A stretch of DNA of 43,564 nt from an uncultured Archangium sp. (GTDB lineage Bacteria; Myxococcota; Myxococcia; Myxococcales; Myxococcaceae). Below, piece after piece: positions 14,347-22,359 of this stretch. Every line of letters begins with the position of its first letter. Position 1 is the first letter of the stretch. The notes under the pieces are model-generated. The model was not told the DNA's origin. It made no database searches and saw only the letters and a program-made list of their open reading frames with translations. The DNA lies in contig CAIVGN010000128.1 of NCBI GenBank assembly GCA_903905455.1, positions 1 through 43,564 on the forward strand, given 5' to 3'. The position numbers were made by a program, and so were the translations under genes.

Positions 14347-15816
14347 TCAGTGGGACTCCAGCTCGGCGAGGTCCACGGGCTTCAGGCTCGCCTGCAGCAC
14401 GACGATCAACACCAGCGTCACCCCGAGCACGGTGAGCAGGTCTCCGAACGCGAGCACCCAGGCCTCCCGGGCCACCGCGCGCGTGGTGAGCAGCACCGAG
14501 CGGGCGCGCTCGCGCAGCATCGAGTCGTGAAAGCGCTGGCTGTGCCCGAGGAAGGTGCCCATCAACGCGACCCCCAGCGCGTTGCCGCCCGCGCGGATGA
14601 GGTTGGTGAGCGCCATGGCCGTGGGCCGGTGCGCGTCGTCGAGGTCCTGGGTGAGCAGCAACAACAGCGGCACGAAGAGCAACCCCTGCCCTGCCCCGTG
14701 CAGCAGCACCACCGGCAACAACTCCTCGACCTTCCACTCGCCGGTCAACGCCGCCGCGCGCAGCAGCGCCATGCCCTGCAACGCGATGGACGTGGCGAAC
14801 ACCAACCGCGGCTCGAGGCGCCGGGCGAAGCGCGCGAGGCCCAGCGGCAACACCACCTGGGGCACGGCCATCACCAGGAACAACACCCCGAAGTCGAGCG
14901 GCCTCAGCTTCTGCGCGCGCACCAGGAAGTCGGGGATGACGGAGCCCACCACCATCAGCGAGAGGCGCACCACGCCGTAGGTGCCCAGGGCCACCATCAG
15001 GTTGCGCTGCGTGAGGACGTCGTGGGTGTACGCCGCGCTGGGGTGCTTGCGCGTGTGGTGCCACGCGAGGCCCAGCAGCATCGCCCCGGCGGCGAAGAAG
15101 CCCGTCACCCAGCGCGCATCGAACCAGTCGAGGCGGAAGGCCTGGTCGGCGCCGAGCACCAGGCAGGCCAGCCCCAGGCCCACCGAGCTGAGCCCGACGA
15201 GGTCCACCTTGCGCGCGTTCTCCCAGTGAAACGGCAGGTGCGGCATGCCCCACGTGCCCCCCGCGGCGGCCAGCAACGAGAGCGCTGCGGGCGCGAGGAA
15301 GATGGCGCGCCAGGAGAACGACTCGGTGAGCGCGGCGTCGAGCGCGGGCCCCAGCGCGAAGGGCAACGTCGCGGCCATGCCGTACAGCGCGAAGGCCGTC
15401 ACCCGCGGCCCCAGCGGCAGCTTGCGCCGGAAGGTGGGCGTGGCCATGGGAATGAGCGCGCCCCCGGTGAGCCCCTGCAGGAAGCGCAGGGCCACCAACT
15501 GCTCGATGCTCGTCACCCACATCGCCGCGAGGCAGCTCAGGGCGAAGAAGAACGCCGCGGGCACCAGCACGCGCCGAATGGTGCCGACGCTGCCGAACCA
15601 GATGGCGAAGGGGATGACGACCACCTCGCCCACGGCGTAGGCGGTGTTCACCCAGATGGTCTCGTCACGTGAGGCGCCGAGGCTGCCCTGCACGTCTGCG
15701 AGCGCGAAGCCCACCAGCCGCGCGTTGAGCACCGCCGCGAAGACGCCCGCGAGGACCGCGCTGACGGCGATGAGGTGCCGCACCGGAGGACGCCAGGGGT
15801 TGAGCTCTGTCGTCAT
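14347..15816 (-). CDS. MFS drug-efflux pump, EmrB/QacA (DHA2) type
   Basis: 489 residues with about 14 membrane helices, the DHA2 layout. The motif after helix 2 is FGSVGTIRRVLVPAAFFFAL, and the helix-5 antiporter region (ALGPALDAALTESFSWRAIF) has the WRWIF-type signature. It is the inner-membrane, proton-driven member of a tripartite system: the adaptor gene ends 3 bases before this start and the outer-membrane factor precedes it. Likely exports hydrophobic toxic compounds or a secondary metabolite from the cell. Substrate cannot be read from the sequence. Confidence 0.93.
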   Translation of the reverse strand: MTTELNPWRPPVRHLIAVSAVLAGVFAAVLNARLVGFALADVQGSLGASRDETIWVNTAYAVGEVVVIPFAIWFGSVGTIRRVLVPAAFFFALSCLAAMWVTSIEQLVALRFLQGLTGGALIPMATPTFRRKLPLGPRVTAFALYGMAATLPFALGPALDAALTESFSWRAIFLAPAALSLLAAAGGTWGMPHLPFHWENARKVDLVGLSSVGLGLACLVLGADQAFRLDWFDARWVTGFFAAGAMLLGLAWHHTRKHPSAAYTHDVLTQRNLMVALGTYGVVRLSLMVVGSVIPDFLVRAQKLRPLDFGVLFLVMAVPQVVLPLGLARFARRLEPRLVFATSIALQGMALLRAAALTGEWKVEELLPVVLLHGAGQGLLFVPLLLLLTQDLDDAHRPTAMALTNLIRAGGNALGVALMGTFLGHSQRFHDSMLRERARSVLLTTRAVAREAWVLAFGDLLTVLGVTLVLIVVLQASLKPVDLAELESH

Positions 15817-15819
15817 CGC

Positions 15820-16845
15820 TCAGCTCTTCTCGAGGGAAACCACGGCCGACATGCCCGGCAGCAGGCGACCGCGCAGCGCCTCGGGCACCTCGAGGGTCAC
15901 CTTCACCGGCACGCGCTGGACGATCTTCGTGAAGTTGCCCGTGGCGTTGTCCGGCGGCATCACGCTGAACTGCGCGCCGCTCGCAGGCGAGAGGCTGTCG
16001 ACGGTGCCCGCCAGGGTGACGCCGGGAAAGGTGTCCACGGTCACGCGCACCGAGGCGCCGGGGACCAGCGTGGCGAGCTGGTTCTCCTTGAAGTTCGCGG
16101 TGACCCACACGGTGTCGAGCTCCACGAGGGTGATGACCGGGGTACCCGCGCGCACGAGCTGACCCACGTGTACCCCGCGCTCGCCCACCACTCCGTCGGC
16201 CGGCGCGACGATGCGGGTGTACTCGAGCTGCAGCCTGGCGAAGGTGAGCTGGGCCTCACACGCGGCGAGCTGGGCCGCGGCTTCCTTGACCTGCGAGCGC
16301 AGCGTCGAGACGTCGGCGTCGGCCTTGTGGCGATCGGCCGTGCGGCGCCGCAGCTCGGCCTCGGCGCGCGTCACCTCGAAGGTCGCGCGCTCGAGCTCCT
16401 GGCCGGTGGTCAGCTGCTGCGCCGAGAGGGTCTTCTGCCGCGTGGCCTCGAGCGTGCGCTGCTCCAGCTCGGCGTGCGTCTCGTCGATGGCGGCCAGCGT
16501 GGCGCTCACCGTGGCGCGCTGCGCGACGGCCCGGGGCTCGAGCGTCTCGAGCACGGCCCGCGCGGAGGCGACGTGGGCCTCGGCCTCCTGCGCGCGCGCG
16601 GCCCAGTCAGCGGGGTCGAGCTCCACGAGCACGTCACCGCGCTTCACGCGCTGGTGGTCCTTGACGCGCACCGCCAGCACGAAGCCCTCGACGCGCGCGG
16701 CCAGCGGGGTGATGTCGGCGCGCACGTAGGCGTCGTCGGTGGAGTCGCCCCAGCGGGGCAGCCGCACGAGGCGATCTCCCGCGGCGGTCCACGCAGTGAA
16801 GAGGGCCAGGCTGAGGATGAGGGGGGTCAGGAGTCGGCGGCGCAT
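15820..16845 (-). CDS. Membrane-fusion adaptor, EmrA/HlyD type
   Basis: 341 residues. One N-terminal membrane helix (RLLTPLILSLALFTAWTAAG) is followed by the EmrA signature STDDAYVRADITPLAARVEG at about 35-54. Then come a lipoyl half-motif (KDHQRVKRGDVLVELDPADW), a long alpha-hairpin (about 85-205), the second lipoyl half (RIVAPADGVVGERGVHVGQL) and a beta-barrel domain ending in PGMSAVVSLEKS. It links the MFS pump to the outer-membrane channel across the periplasm. Nine bases separate it from the outer-membrane factor gene. Confidence 0.94.
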   Translation of the reverse strand: MRRRLLTPLILSLALFTAWTAAGDRLVRLPRWGDSTDDAYVRADITPLAARVEGFVLAVRVKDHQRVKRGDVLVELDPADWAARAQEAEAHVASARAVLETLEPRAVAQRATVSATLAAIDETHAELEQRTLEATRQKTLSAQQLTTGQELERATFEVTRAEAELRRRTADRHKADADVSTLRSQVKEAAAQLAACEAQLTFARLQLEYTRIVAPADGVVGERGVHVGQLVRAGTPVITLVELDTVWVTANFKENQLATLVPGASVRVTVDTFPGVTLAGTVDSLSPASGAQFSVMPPDNATGNFTKIVQRVPVKVTLEVPEALRGRLLPGMSAVVSLEKS

Positions 16846-16854
16846 GGAGAGCTT

Positions 16855-18093
16855 TCAGGGAAGGAGGAGCTGGCCACTGGAGGCCAGGACTTCGAGGCCG
16901 GCGACGCGCACGGCGTCTTCGGCGAGGGCCACGGCGATGTCCGCGTCACGCGATTCCCGCAGCGCGTCGATGACGTCGAGGTCGGTGCCCACGCCGGTGC
17001 CAAAGCGCGCCTGCGTCAGCTGCAGCGCCTGGAGGGCGAAGGTGTCGGCCTCCTGGGCTCGCTCGAGGGCGGTGCGGGCGCGACGCTGCTCTTCGAGGCC
17101 GGTGCGGGCCTCGGCCTGCGCGGTGCGCGCGGCGTCGTCGAGGCGGGCCTGGGCGAGGGCCTCCAGCGCGAGGCGCTCGTGCTGCCGGCCATAGCGGCGC
17201 CCACCGTCGTACAGCGGCAAGCGCACCACCACCTGGGCGATCCACCCCACGCCCGTCACGGGCAGCGAGGGCGTCGGCAGGTCTTGCAGGAAGCCCTGGG
17301 CCACCACCGCCACCGTGGGCAGGTAGTCGGTGTACCCATGCCGCACCTCCTCGTGGAGCGCGTGCGCCGCGCGCTCGGCCTGCTGCACGTCGGGGCGCGT
17401 GCCGGTCCACTCCGCGGCCTCGAGCACGTGGGCGTCGTCGGCGTCGACCTCCACGGCGTGGTCGGCGCCGACGAGGACCCCGAGACTCTCCCGGGCAGCG
17501 ACCAACTGGGCCTCGGCGCGCTCGACGAGGGCCGCCACGGCCGCGCGTTCCCGCTGGGCTCGGGCCAGCTCGAGCTGGGTGGTGGCGCGCTGCTCGAGGC
17601 GGCCGCGGGTGTACGCGAGGTGCGCCTCGGCGGTGCGCAGCGCCTCTTGCCGCGAGGCGAGCACGCGGGTGTGAAAGACCACCGCGGTCCACGCGCGGCC
17701 CGACGCGAGGGCGACGCGGCGGCGTAGGGCAAGCGCCCCCGACTCGGCGACGTCGACGTTCTCCAGCGCCTCGGCCCAGTCCGCCCAGGCGCGCGGCTCG
17801 AACAGCGGAAAGCGCACCGTGGTGCTCGCCAGCGTGGCGCTCAACTGCCCGCGGGTGGCCGTCGGGTCGAGCGAGACCGACTGGAGCCAGACGTGCGAGA
17901 GCCCCACGTCCCAGCTGGGCAACGACTCGGCGCGCACCTGCTCGACCTGGCTCCTGGCCCGCGACACCTCGGCCTTCGCCGCGCGGGCGCGGGGGCTCGC
18001 CTCGAGCGCGCGCGTGATGGCCTGCTCGAAGGTGAGCGGCTCGCTCCACGCGAGCGCGGGGGTCAAGCAACAGAGGAAGAGGAGGCGGCCCAT
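16855..18093 (-). CDS. Outer-membrane factor, TolC family
   Basis: 412 residues. A signal peptide (MGRLLFLCCLTPALAWS) precedes two repeats of the OEP domain: LTFEQAITRALEASPRARAA at about 19-38, the usual first helix, and the second-half helix QARFGTGVGTDLDVIDALRE at about 367-386. Long helices between would form the periplasmic tunnel. No lipobox is convincing, so it is not an NodT-type lipoprotein. First gene of the efflux operon. The CCCTGC/GCAGGG hairpin directly before its start may affect translation. Confidence 0.92.
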   Translation of the reverse strand: MGRLLFLCCLTPALAWSEPLTFEQAITRALEASPRARAAKAEVSRARSQVEQVRAESLPSWDVGLSHVWLQSVSLDPTATRGQLSATLASTTVRFPLFEPRAWADWAEALENVDVAESGALALRRRVALASGRAWTAVVFHTRVLASRQEALRTAEAHLAYTRGRLEQRATTQLELARAQRERAAVAALVERAEAQLVAARESLGVLVGADHAVEVDADDAHVLEAAEWTGTRPDVQQAERAAHALHEEVRHGYTDYLPTVAVVAQGFLQDLPTPSLPVTGVGWIAQVVVRLPLYDGGRRYGRQHERLALEALAQARLDDAARTAQAEARTGLEEQRRARTALERAQEADTFALQALQLTQARFGTGVGTDLDVIDALRESRDADIAVALAEDAVRVAGLEVLASSGQLLLP

Positions 18094-18094
18094 G

Positions 18095-18112
18095 CCCTGC
18101 CCTTGAGCAGGG
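18095..18112. promoter_or_regulatory. Inverted repeat just before the efflux operon start
   Basis: CCCTGC (18095-18100), six bases, GCAGGG (18107-18112). On the mRNA it would form a hairpin ending one base before the ATG of the TolC-like gene and would cover its ribosome-binding site. It could be an operator or an attenuating structure. Seen directly; role uncertain. Confidence 0.35.
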
Positions 18113-18168
18113 GTCGTGCCGCGTCAGGCCGGCCGTGATTTCGGTGGCTTGCGTGGTTTGTCGCGCCC

Positions 18169-19176
18169 CTATGATGCAGCTCTCGCAGGGGCTGCATGCG
18201 AGGGTTGCAGGTCGCCGCCCCAGCGCTGGAGGCGCGCGTAGAGCGTGCGCAGGCTGATGCCGAGCGACTTCGCGGCGGCCTCGCGAGACGGGGAGTGGCG
18301 CAGCCGGTCTTCGATGAGCGCGCGCTCGGCGTCTTCGAGGGTGACGGTGGCAGGGAACTGGAGGGCCACGCGCTTGCCATGGTGGTGGTCCGCGAAGTCG
18401 CTGGCCTCGGCGTCGGCCTCGGTGATCTGCCGGCCCTCGGCCATCACCGCGGCGCTCTCTACTGCGTTGCGCAGCTCGCGAATGTTGCCCGGCCACTCGT
18501 GCCGCAGGAAGCGCGAGAGCAGGCCCGGGGTGATGCCCGTCAGGGCCACGCGGTTGCGCCGGTTGAAGTCGCGGAGGAAGGCGTCGACGAGCTGGGGGAT
18601 GTCGTCCTTGCGCTCGCGCAGCGGGGGCACGCGCAGGGTGACCACCTTGAGGCGGTAGTAGAGATCGTCGCGGAACCGCCCGGCCTCGATCAACTCGGGG
18701 AGCGACTGGTTGGTGGCGGCGATGATGCCCACGTCGACGCTGAGCACCGTGGTGCCGCCGAGGCGCCGGAAGCGGTTGTGCTCGAGCACGCGCAACAGCT
18801 TGGCCTGGGTGGCGAGGTCCAACTCGGCGATCTCATCGAGGAAGAGCGTGCCGCCGTCCGCCACCTCGAAGAGCCCGGCCTTCTGGGTGTGCGCGCCGGT
18901 GAAGGAGCCGCGCTCGTGGCCGAAGAGCTCGCTCTCCAGCAGCTCGCGGCTCAGCGTGGCGCAGTTCTGCGGCTCGAAGCGCTCACCGCGACGCGGTCCC
19001 TTCGCGTGCAGCGTGCGGGCGAGCAGGTCCTTGCCGGTGCCGCTCTCGCCGAGCAGCAACACGTTGGTGCGGTAGCGCGAGATGCGCTCGATGGTCGCGA
19101 GCACCTGGCCCATGGCCTTCGAGGTGCCGAGCATGGGCACCACCGGGAGTTCGAGGCCGACGCGCGGGGACTTCAT
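18169..19176 (-). CDS. Sigma-54-dependent activator without sensor domain
   Basis: 335 residues. The protein begins almost at the AAA+ domain: Walker A GESGTGKD (43-50), sigma-54 contact loop GSFTGA (90-95, a GAFTGA variant with Ser), Walker B LFLDEI (111-116), ATNQ sensor and RFRDDLYYRLKVV. The C-terminal Fis-type helix-turn-helix is REAAAKSLGISLRTLYARLQ (about 300-319). There is no receiver, GAF, FHA or PAS domain, as in PspF, so control must be by expression or by a separate partner. It lies 75 bases upstream of the efflux operon on the same strand. No -24/-12 sigma-54 promoter was found in that gap, so it may be co-transcribed with it. Confidence 0.93.
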   Translation of the reverse strand: MKSPRVGLELPVVPMLGTSKAMGQVLATIERISRYRTNVLLLGESGTGKDLLARTLHAKGPRRGERFEPQNCATLSRELLESELFGHERGSFTGAHTQKAGLFEVADGGTLFLDEIAELDLATQAKLLRVLEHNRFRRLGGTTVLSVDVGIIAATNQSLPELIEAGRFRDDLYYRLKVVTLRVPPLRERKDDIPQLVDAFLRDFNRRNRVALTGITPGLLSRFLRHEWPGNIRELRNAVESAAVMAEGRQITEADAEASDFADHHHGKRVALQFPATVTLEDAERALIEDRLRHSPSREAAAKSLGISLRTLYARLQRWGGDLQPSHAAPARAAS

Positions 19177-19231
19177 GCAGCGTGAACATCACGGAGCCGG
19201 GGTGTTGTCGATGGTCTCGACGACACATTAC

Positions 19232-19249
19232 GGACTCATGCATGAGTCC
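19232..19249. promoter_or_regulatory. hipBA operator palindrome
   Basis: GGACTCATGCATGAGTCC is a perfect 18-base palindrome, 36 bases before the hipB start. Its right half, ATGAGTCC (19242-19249), recurs at 19273-19280, exactly 31 bases on, which is about three helical turns. The arrangement fits cooperative binding by a HipB-type dimer and autorepression. The sigma-54 activator starts at 19176 on the other strand, so this region may control both. The repeats are seen directly; binding is inferred. Confidence 0.75.
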
Positions 19250-19272
19250 TAAACGCATCCAATGGCTGATAT

Positions 19273-19280
19273 ATGAGTCC
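19273..19280 (+). promoter_or_regulatory. Second hip operator half-site
   Basis: ATGAGTCC repeats one arm of the palindrome at 19232-19249 and ends five bases before the hipB ATG. A protein bound here would block the ribosome-binding region. Single half-site, so weaker evidence than the palindrome. Confidence 0.45.
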
Positions 19281-19285
19281 TTCAG

Positions 19286-19618
19286 ATGCGCTCCTCGGTC
19301 CTCAACCTCCTCCCGCCCCCCCTGCGCCGCTCCCTGACGAAGATGGGCGGAGACCTGGCGCTGGCGCGGCGCAAGCGGAGGCTCACCAGCGCGATGATGG
19401 CCGAGCGCGTCGGCGTCTCGAAGAGCACCTACCTGCGCCTCGAGAAGGGCGACCCGACGGTGTCGCTGGGCGCCTATGCGATGGCGCTCTTCGTGCTCGG
19501 CTTCGGCGCGGCGTTGGGTGAGCTCGTCGATCCCGGGAGGGATGAGCAGGGCCTGCTGCTCGACGCGCAGCGGTCTCCGAAGCGAGTTCGGGTGAAGAAG
19601 GAACCGACCGCCCTATGA
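19286..19618 (+). CDS. hipB: HipB-type antitoxin (Xre helix-turn-helix)
   Basis: 110 residues. The helix-turn-helix is at about 23-60: LALARRKRRLTSAMMAERVG, SKSTYLRLEKGDPTVSLGAY. The C-terminal tail is basic (RSPKRVRVKKE). The stop overlaps the hipA start by four bases (ATGA). The N-terminal residues LLPPPLRRSLTKMGGDLALA fit the family, so the ATG at 19286 is kept although no Shine-Dalgarno sequence precedes it; ATG 19343 is the alternative. It would bind HipA and the palindrome upstream to repress the operon. Confidence 0.88.
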   Translation: MRSSVLNLLPPPLRRSLTKMGGDLALARRKRRLTSAMMAERVGVSKSTYLRLEKGDPTVSLGAYAMALFVLGFGAALGELVDPGRDEQGLLLDAQRSPKRVRVKKEPTAL

Positions 19619-20895
19619 GACGAACCATCGGAGTCTTCATCGGCCAGGGCCCGCGGCGCGTGGGGTCGATCCACTTCGACGCAGCCGGAGCCAGGGAGAG
19701 CGCGGCCTTCCAGTACGACGCCGCGTGGTTGGAGGCGCCCGACCGCTTTGCGCTCGCGCCCACCCTGCCCCTGGTCGCCGGCGCCCAGTTCCACCGCAAA
19801 CCGAAGGACGGCTCGGTCTTTCACGCCCCCATCGCCGACACCGAGCCCGATGGCTGGGGACGTCGGGTCATCCTTCGGGACTCCGCCAAGCAGCGACAGG
19901 CCGCGCGTCGCAGTGGCACGCGAGACGGAGCGAGGGCCCCCCTGGGGTCGCTCGACTTCCTGCTCGCGGTCGACGACTTCAGCCGCGCCGGAGCGCTGCG
20001 CTTTCAGGACGAGCAGGCGGTGTTTCAGCGCGCCCCGGAGGACGGTCGGCGCACCGCGCCTCCTCTGATCGAGTTGGGACTGCTGCTCAGCGCGACGCGC
20101 GCCGTGGAGAACAACACCGAGACAGCGGCCGATCTCGCCTTTCTGCGCGGGCGCGGCACCTCGCTCGGGGGCGCGCGACCGAAGTGCAGCGTGATCGACG
20201 AGAAGGGCCAACTGTCCATCGGCAAGTTCCCGAGCGTTACCGACGAGCGGGCGGTGACCAGGGGAGAGGTGCTCGCGCTGCGACTGGCCGCCGCGGCGAA
20301 GATCCGGGCCGCCGAGGCGCACGTCGTCGACAGCGATGGGAGCCCCGTGGCGCTCATTCGCCGGTTCGATCGCGCGCCGGGCGGCAAGCGGCTCATGTAC
20401 GTCTCGGCGGCCACGATGCTGGGGGTCGCGCCGGGTGACACGACGGAACACACCTACACGGAGATCGTCGACGCCCTTCGCGTGCACGGCGCCGCGGCCC
20501 AGGAAGACATCGAGGAACTCTGGCGACGGGTGGCGTTCTCGATCTTGATCACCAACGTCGATGACCACCTGCTCAACCACGGCTTCCTCCACGTCGAGAG
20601 CGGCAAGTGGCGCCTGTCGCCGGCCTTCGACCTGAACCCGTTTCCCGAGCGCGTGCGGGAGTTGAAGACGTGGATCTCCGAGGACACGGGGCCGGAGGCG
20701 TCGGTGGCGGCGCTGCTCTCGGTCATCAAGTACTTCCGCATCTCGTCGGCACGAGCGAAGCAGATCCTCAGGGAGGTCGAGCACGCGGTGTCTGGATGGC
20801 GGAAGACCGGTCGCGCGCTCGGCATGAGCAGCGCTGAGCTCGATCAGTTCGAAGAGGCCTTCGAACATTCAGAGCGGAGCGCTGCCGCCCGCTGA
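19615..20895 (+). CDS. hipA: HipA-family serine/threonine kinase toxin
   Basis: 426 residues. The kinase features of HipA are all visible: Gly-rich loop GTSLGGARPK (181-190), Lys204 in SIGKF, the RRFDR segment (249-253), catalytic loop NVDDHLLNHGFL (314-325) with Asp316/Asp317 and Asn321, and the DFG-like AFDLNP with Asp339. N-terminal beta-rich HipA_N-like part: VFIGQGPRRVGSIHF. HipA phosphorylates glutamyl-tRNA synthetase or another tRNA synthetase and induces dormancy. The catalytic residues look intact, so it should be active. Codon use matches its neighbours, so no recent transfer is evident. Confidence 0.93.
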   Translation: MRRTIGVFIGQGPRRVGSIHFDAAGARESAAFQYDAAWLEAPDRFALAPTLPLVAGAQFHRKPKDGSVFHAPIADTEPDGWGRRVILRDSAKQRQAARRSGTRDGARAPLGSLDFLLAVDDFSRAGALRFQDEQAVFQRAPEDGRRTAPPLIELGLLLSATRAVENNTETAADLAFLRGRGTSLGGARPKCSVIDEKGQLSIGKFPSVTDERAVTRGEVLALRLAAAAKIRAAEAHVVDSDGSPVALIRRFDRAPGGKRLMYVSAATMLGVAPGDTTEHTYTEIVDALRVHGAAAQEDIEELWRRVAFSILITNVDDHLLNHGFLHVESGKWRLSPAFDLNPFPERVRELKTWISEDTGPEASVAALLSVIKYFRISSARAKQILREVEHAVSGWRKTGRALGMSSAELDQFEEAFEHSERSAAAR

Positions 20896-20909
20896 CGCGC
20901 CCTCGTTGC

Positions 20910-21401
20910 TCAGGCCGACAGCCCGGACAGAAGCAGCGACCAGACTTCGTGCCGCTCTCGCTGCCCATCCGTTGAAATGCCCGCTGCACGCTGCTGGACG
21001 CGGTGCGCCACCACCGAACTCACGGTCGACTCCGCGGCTTCGTGGGCGCGACTGAGGCTCTTGATCGGTACGCGCCAAACTTCGAGGCATGCGTCGAGTT
21101 CCTCGACTGCATCCATGAGCTCTTCCGCGCCGGGGAACGCCCACTCGGCAGCCACGATGATCTGAGGCGTCGTGCCGCTGACGACGCCGCGGACGGGCGT
21201 GAAATCCCAGCTCGAGTTCAGCTCCAACTGCCCGATGGCGCGGACCATCAGCTCGCGAAGAAACTGCTCGAGTTCCCTGCGTGTCATCGCCGCGAAGAGC
21301 GCCACCAGCGAACGTTCGCTCGGGCCCGCGGCTTCCCACGACGATTGCTCGAGCGCCGACCGAAGCGCTGCCTGCACCGAGGCCTCGCGGAGGTCGCTCA
21401 T
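20910..21401 (-). CDS. Protein of unknown function, 163 residues
   Basis: Starts at the ATG at 21401, which overlaps the stop of the lipoprotein gene before it by four bases. Mostly helical, with one beta-rich middle (SSWDFTPVRGVVSGTTPQII), no signal peptide, membrane helix or recognised motif. The first part (SERSLVALFAAMTRRELEQF) is amphipathic. Likely cytoplasmic and co-expressed with the lipoprotein and the EcsC-like protein. It converges on hipA with a 14-base gap. No family recognised. Confidence 0.7.
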   Translation of the reverse strand: MSDLREASVQAALRSALEQSSWEAAGPSERSLVALFAAMTRRELEQFLRELMVRAIGQLELNSSWDFTPVRGVVSGTTPQIIVAAEWAFPGAEELMDAVEELDACLEVWRVPIKSLSRAHEAAESTVSSVVAHRVQQRAAGISTDGQRERHEVWSLLLSGLSA

Positions 21402-21655
21402 CGTCGCTGCAGCGTCCGCGGCCCGGAGACCATCTTCGGCATGTCGTCGGCGTCGAGCTCGTATTCGGCTTCCTGCCAGCACCCGCGCGCGAGGTAGCGG
21501 TTGTCCGTGCCGGGAACCACGCTGACCTTCACCCCGAACGTGTGGCAGCCGAGATCTCGCGCCGCGCGCTTGCGCAGCCGCGTGCTCTTGAACGCGCAGC
21601 CCGAGAGTACCAGCGCGCCCACGCACGCCCCCACCGCCAACCGTCGAAGCCTCAT
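21398..21655 (-). CDS. Small lipoprotein
   Basis: 85 residues. Signal peptide with lipobox LVLSGC, so Cys20 would be lipidated (MRLRRLAVGACVGALVLSGC). The mature part is basic at first (KSTRLRKRAARD), then has two further Cys (LGCHTFG, RGCWQEAEYE) that could form a disulfide. Nine bases separate it from the EcsC-like gene. Unknown role at the cell envelope. Confidence 0.8.
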   Translation of the reverse strand: MRLRRLAVGACVGALVLSGCAFKSTRLRKRAARDLGCHTFGVKVSVVPGTDNRYLARGCWQEAEYELDADDMPKMVSGPRTLQRR

Positions 21656-21664
21656 CCGGCGCTC

Positions 21665-22285
21665 TTAGTGCCCCGAGGCCTTCTTTGTCTTCTCGTGGGC
21701 GTGCACCCAGCCGTCGTAGTGCCGGATGGCCGAGTCACCGACCTGCTGAATGTGCTGGTTGTTGAGGTACGCAGAAATCGGCGCCGCCACCAGCGGCATG
21801 GCCTTGGACAACGACTTGAGGCCGCCCTTCGCCAGCAACATCGCCGCGACGCTGCCCAGCACTCGCGGGCTCGCGCGCTGCACCGGGCCAATGCCGTTGG
21901 CGTAGCCGAGGAGATCGATGACCTCCTGCCGCTCGCGCTCGCTCTTGAGCGGCATCTTGAACACCGTCGCCACCTCGGTGAGCAGCGCCACCTGCAGGTA
22001 CAACATGCCCACCAGGTCCAGCGGCACCGTCACCGCGCCGAACACGCCCGACACGCCGCCCACCAGCGACGCCACGCCCTTCTTGCTGTCGATGAGGTGC
22101 TGGCTCAGCTCGCGCGGGCCGGCCGAGGGGTAGCGCTTCTGCAGCGCGTCCACCCGGGTGCGCGCGCGCACGGCCTCCTGGTCGATGAGGTCGGACAGCT
22201 TCTCGTTGCTCAGTTGGCGCAGGCGCCTCGGCGACAGCTTGCGGACCACCTTCACCTGTTCGAGGAGCGGATCAAAGAAGCCCAT
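21665..22285 (-). CDS. EcsC-like membrane-associated protein
   Basis: 206 residues. After an amphipathic N-terminus (LLEQVKVVRKLSPRRLRQLS) there is a hydrophobic region typical of EcsC-family proteins: GVASLVGGVSGVFGAVTVPL, then DLVGMLYLQVALLTEVATVF, at about 70-110. A second hydrophobic piece is near 140-170 (PRVLGSVAAMLLAKGG). EcsC proteins are of unclear biochemical function and named after a B. subtilis ABC-exporter operon. Same strand as the hook-like lipoprotein upstream (72-base gap with a hairpin) and coupled to the two genes downstream. Confidence 0.75.
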   Translation of the reverse strand: MGFFDPLLEQVKVVRKLSPRRLRQLSNEKLSDLIDQEAVRARTRVDALQKRYPSAGPRELSQHLIDSKKGVASLVGGVSGVFGAVTVPLDLVGMLYLQVALLTEVATVFKMPLKSERERQEVIDLLGYANGIGPVQRASPRVLGSVAAMLLAKGGLKSLSKAMPLVAAPISAYLNNQHIQQVGDSAIRHYDGWVHAHEKTKKASGH

Positions 22286-22310
22286 GGGCTTGAGTATGTC
22301 GCGACGGGGC

Positions 22311-22359
22311 GAAACAGTTCCACCTGTCCCGCCCGGTCGCTCAGGAAAGGTGCTGTTTC
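22311..22359 (-). terminator. Hairpin at the stop codon of the hook-like gene
   Basis: GAAACAG (22311-22317) pairs with CTGTTTC (22353-22359), and CACCT/AGGTG extend the stem with a small bulge. On the minus-strand transcript the stem begins inside the stop codon of the hook-like gene. There is no T run after it, so it may be a weak terminator, an mRNA-end stabiliser, or a structure between two co-transcribed genes. Confidence 0.4.

Noticed and set aside
18113-18168. TGGCTTGC as a -24/-12 sigma-54 promoter for the efflux operon
   Set aside because: It lies on the plus strand, away from the operon, and lacks a correctly spaced GC element.
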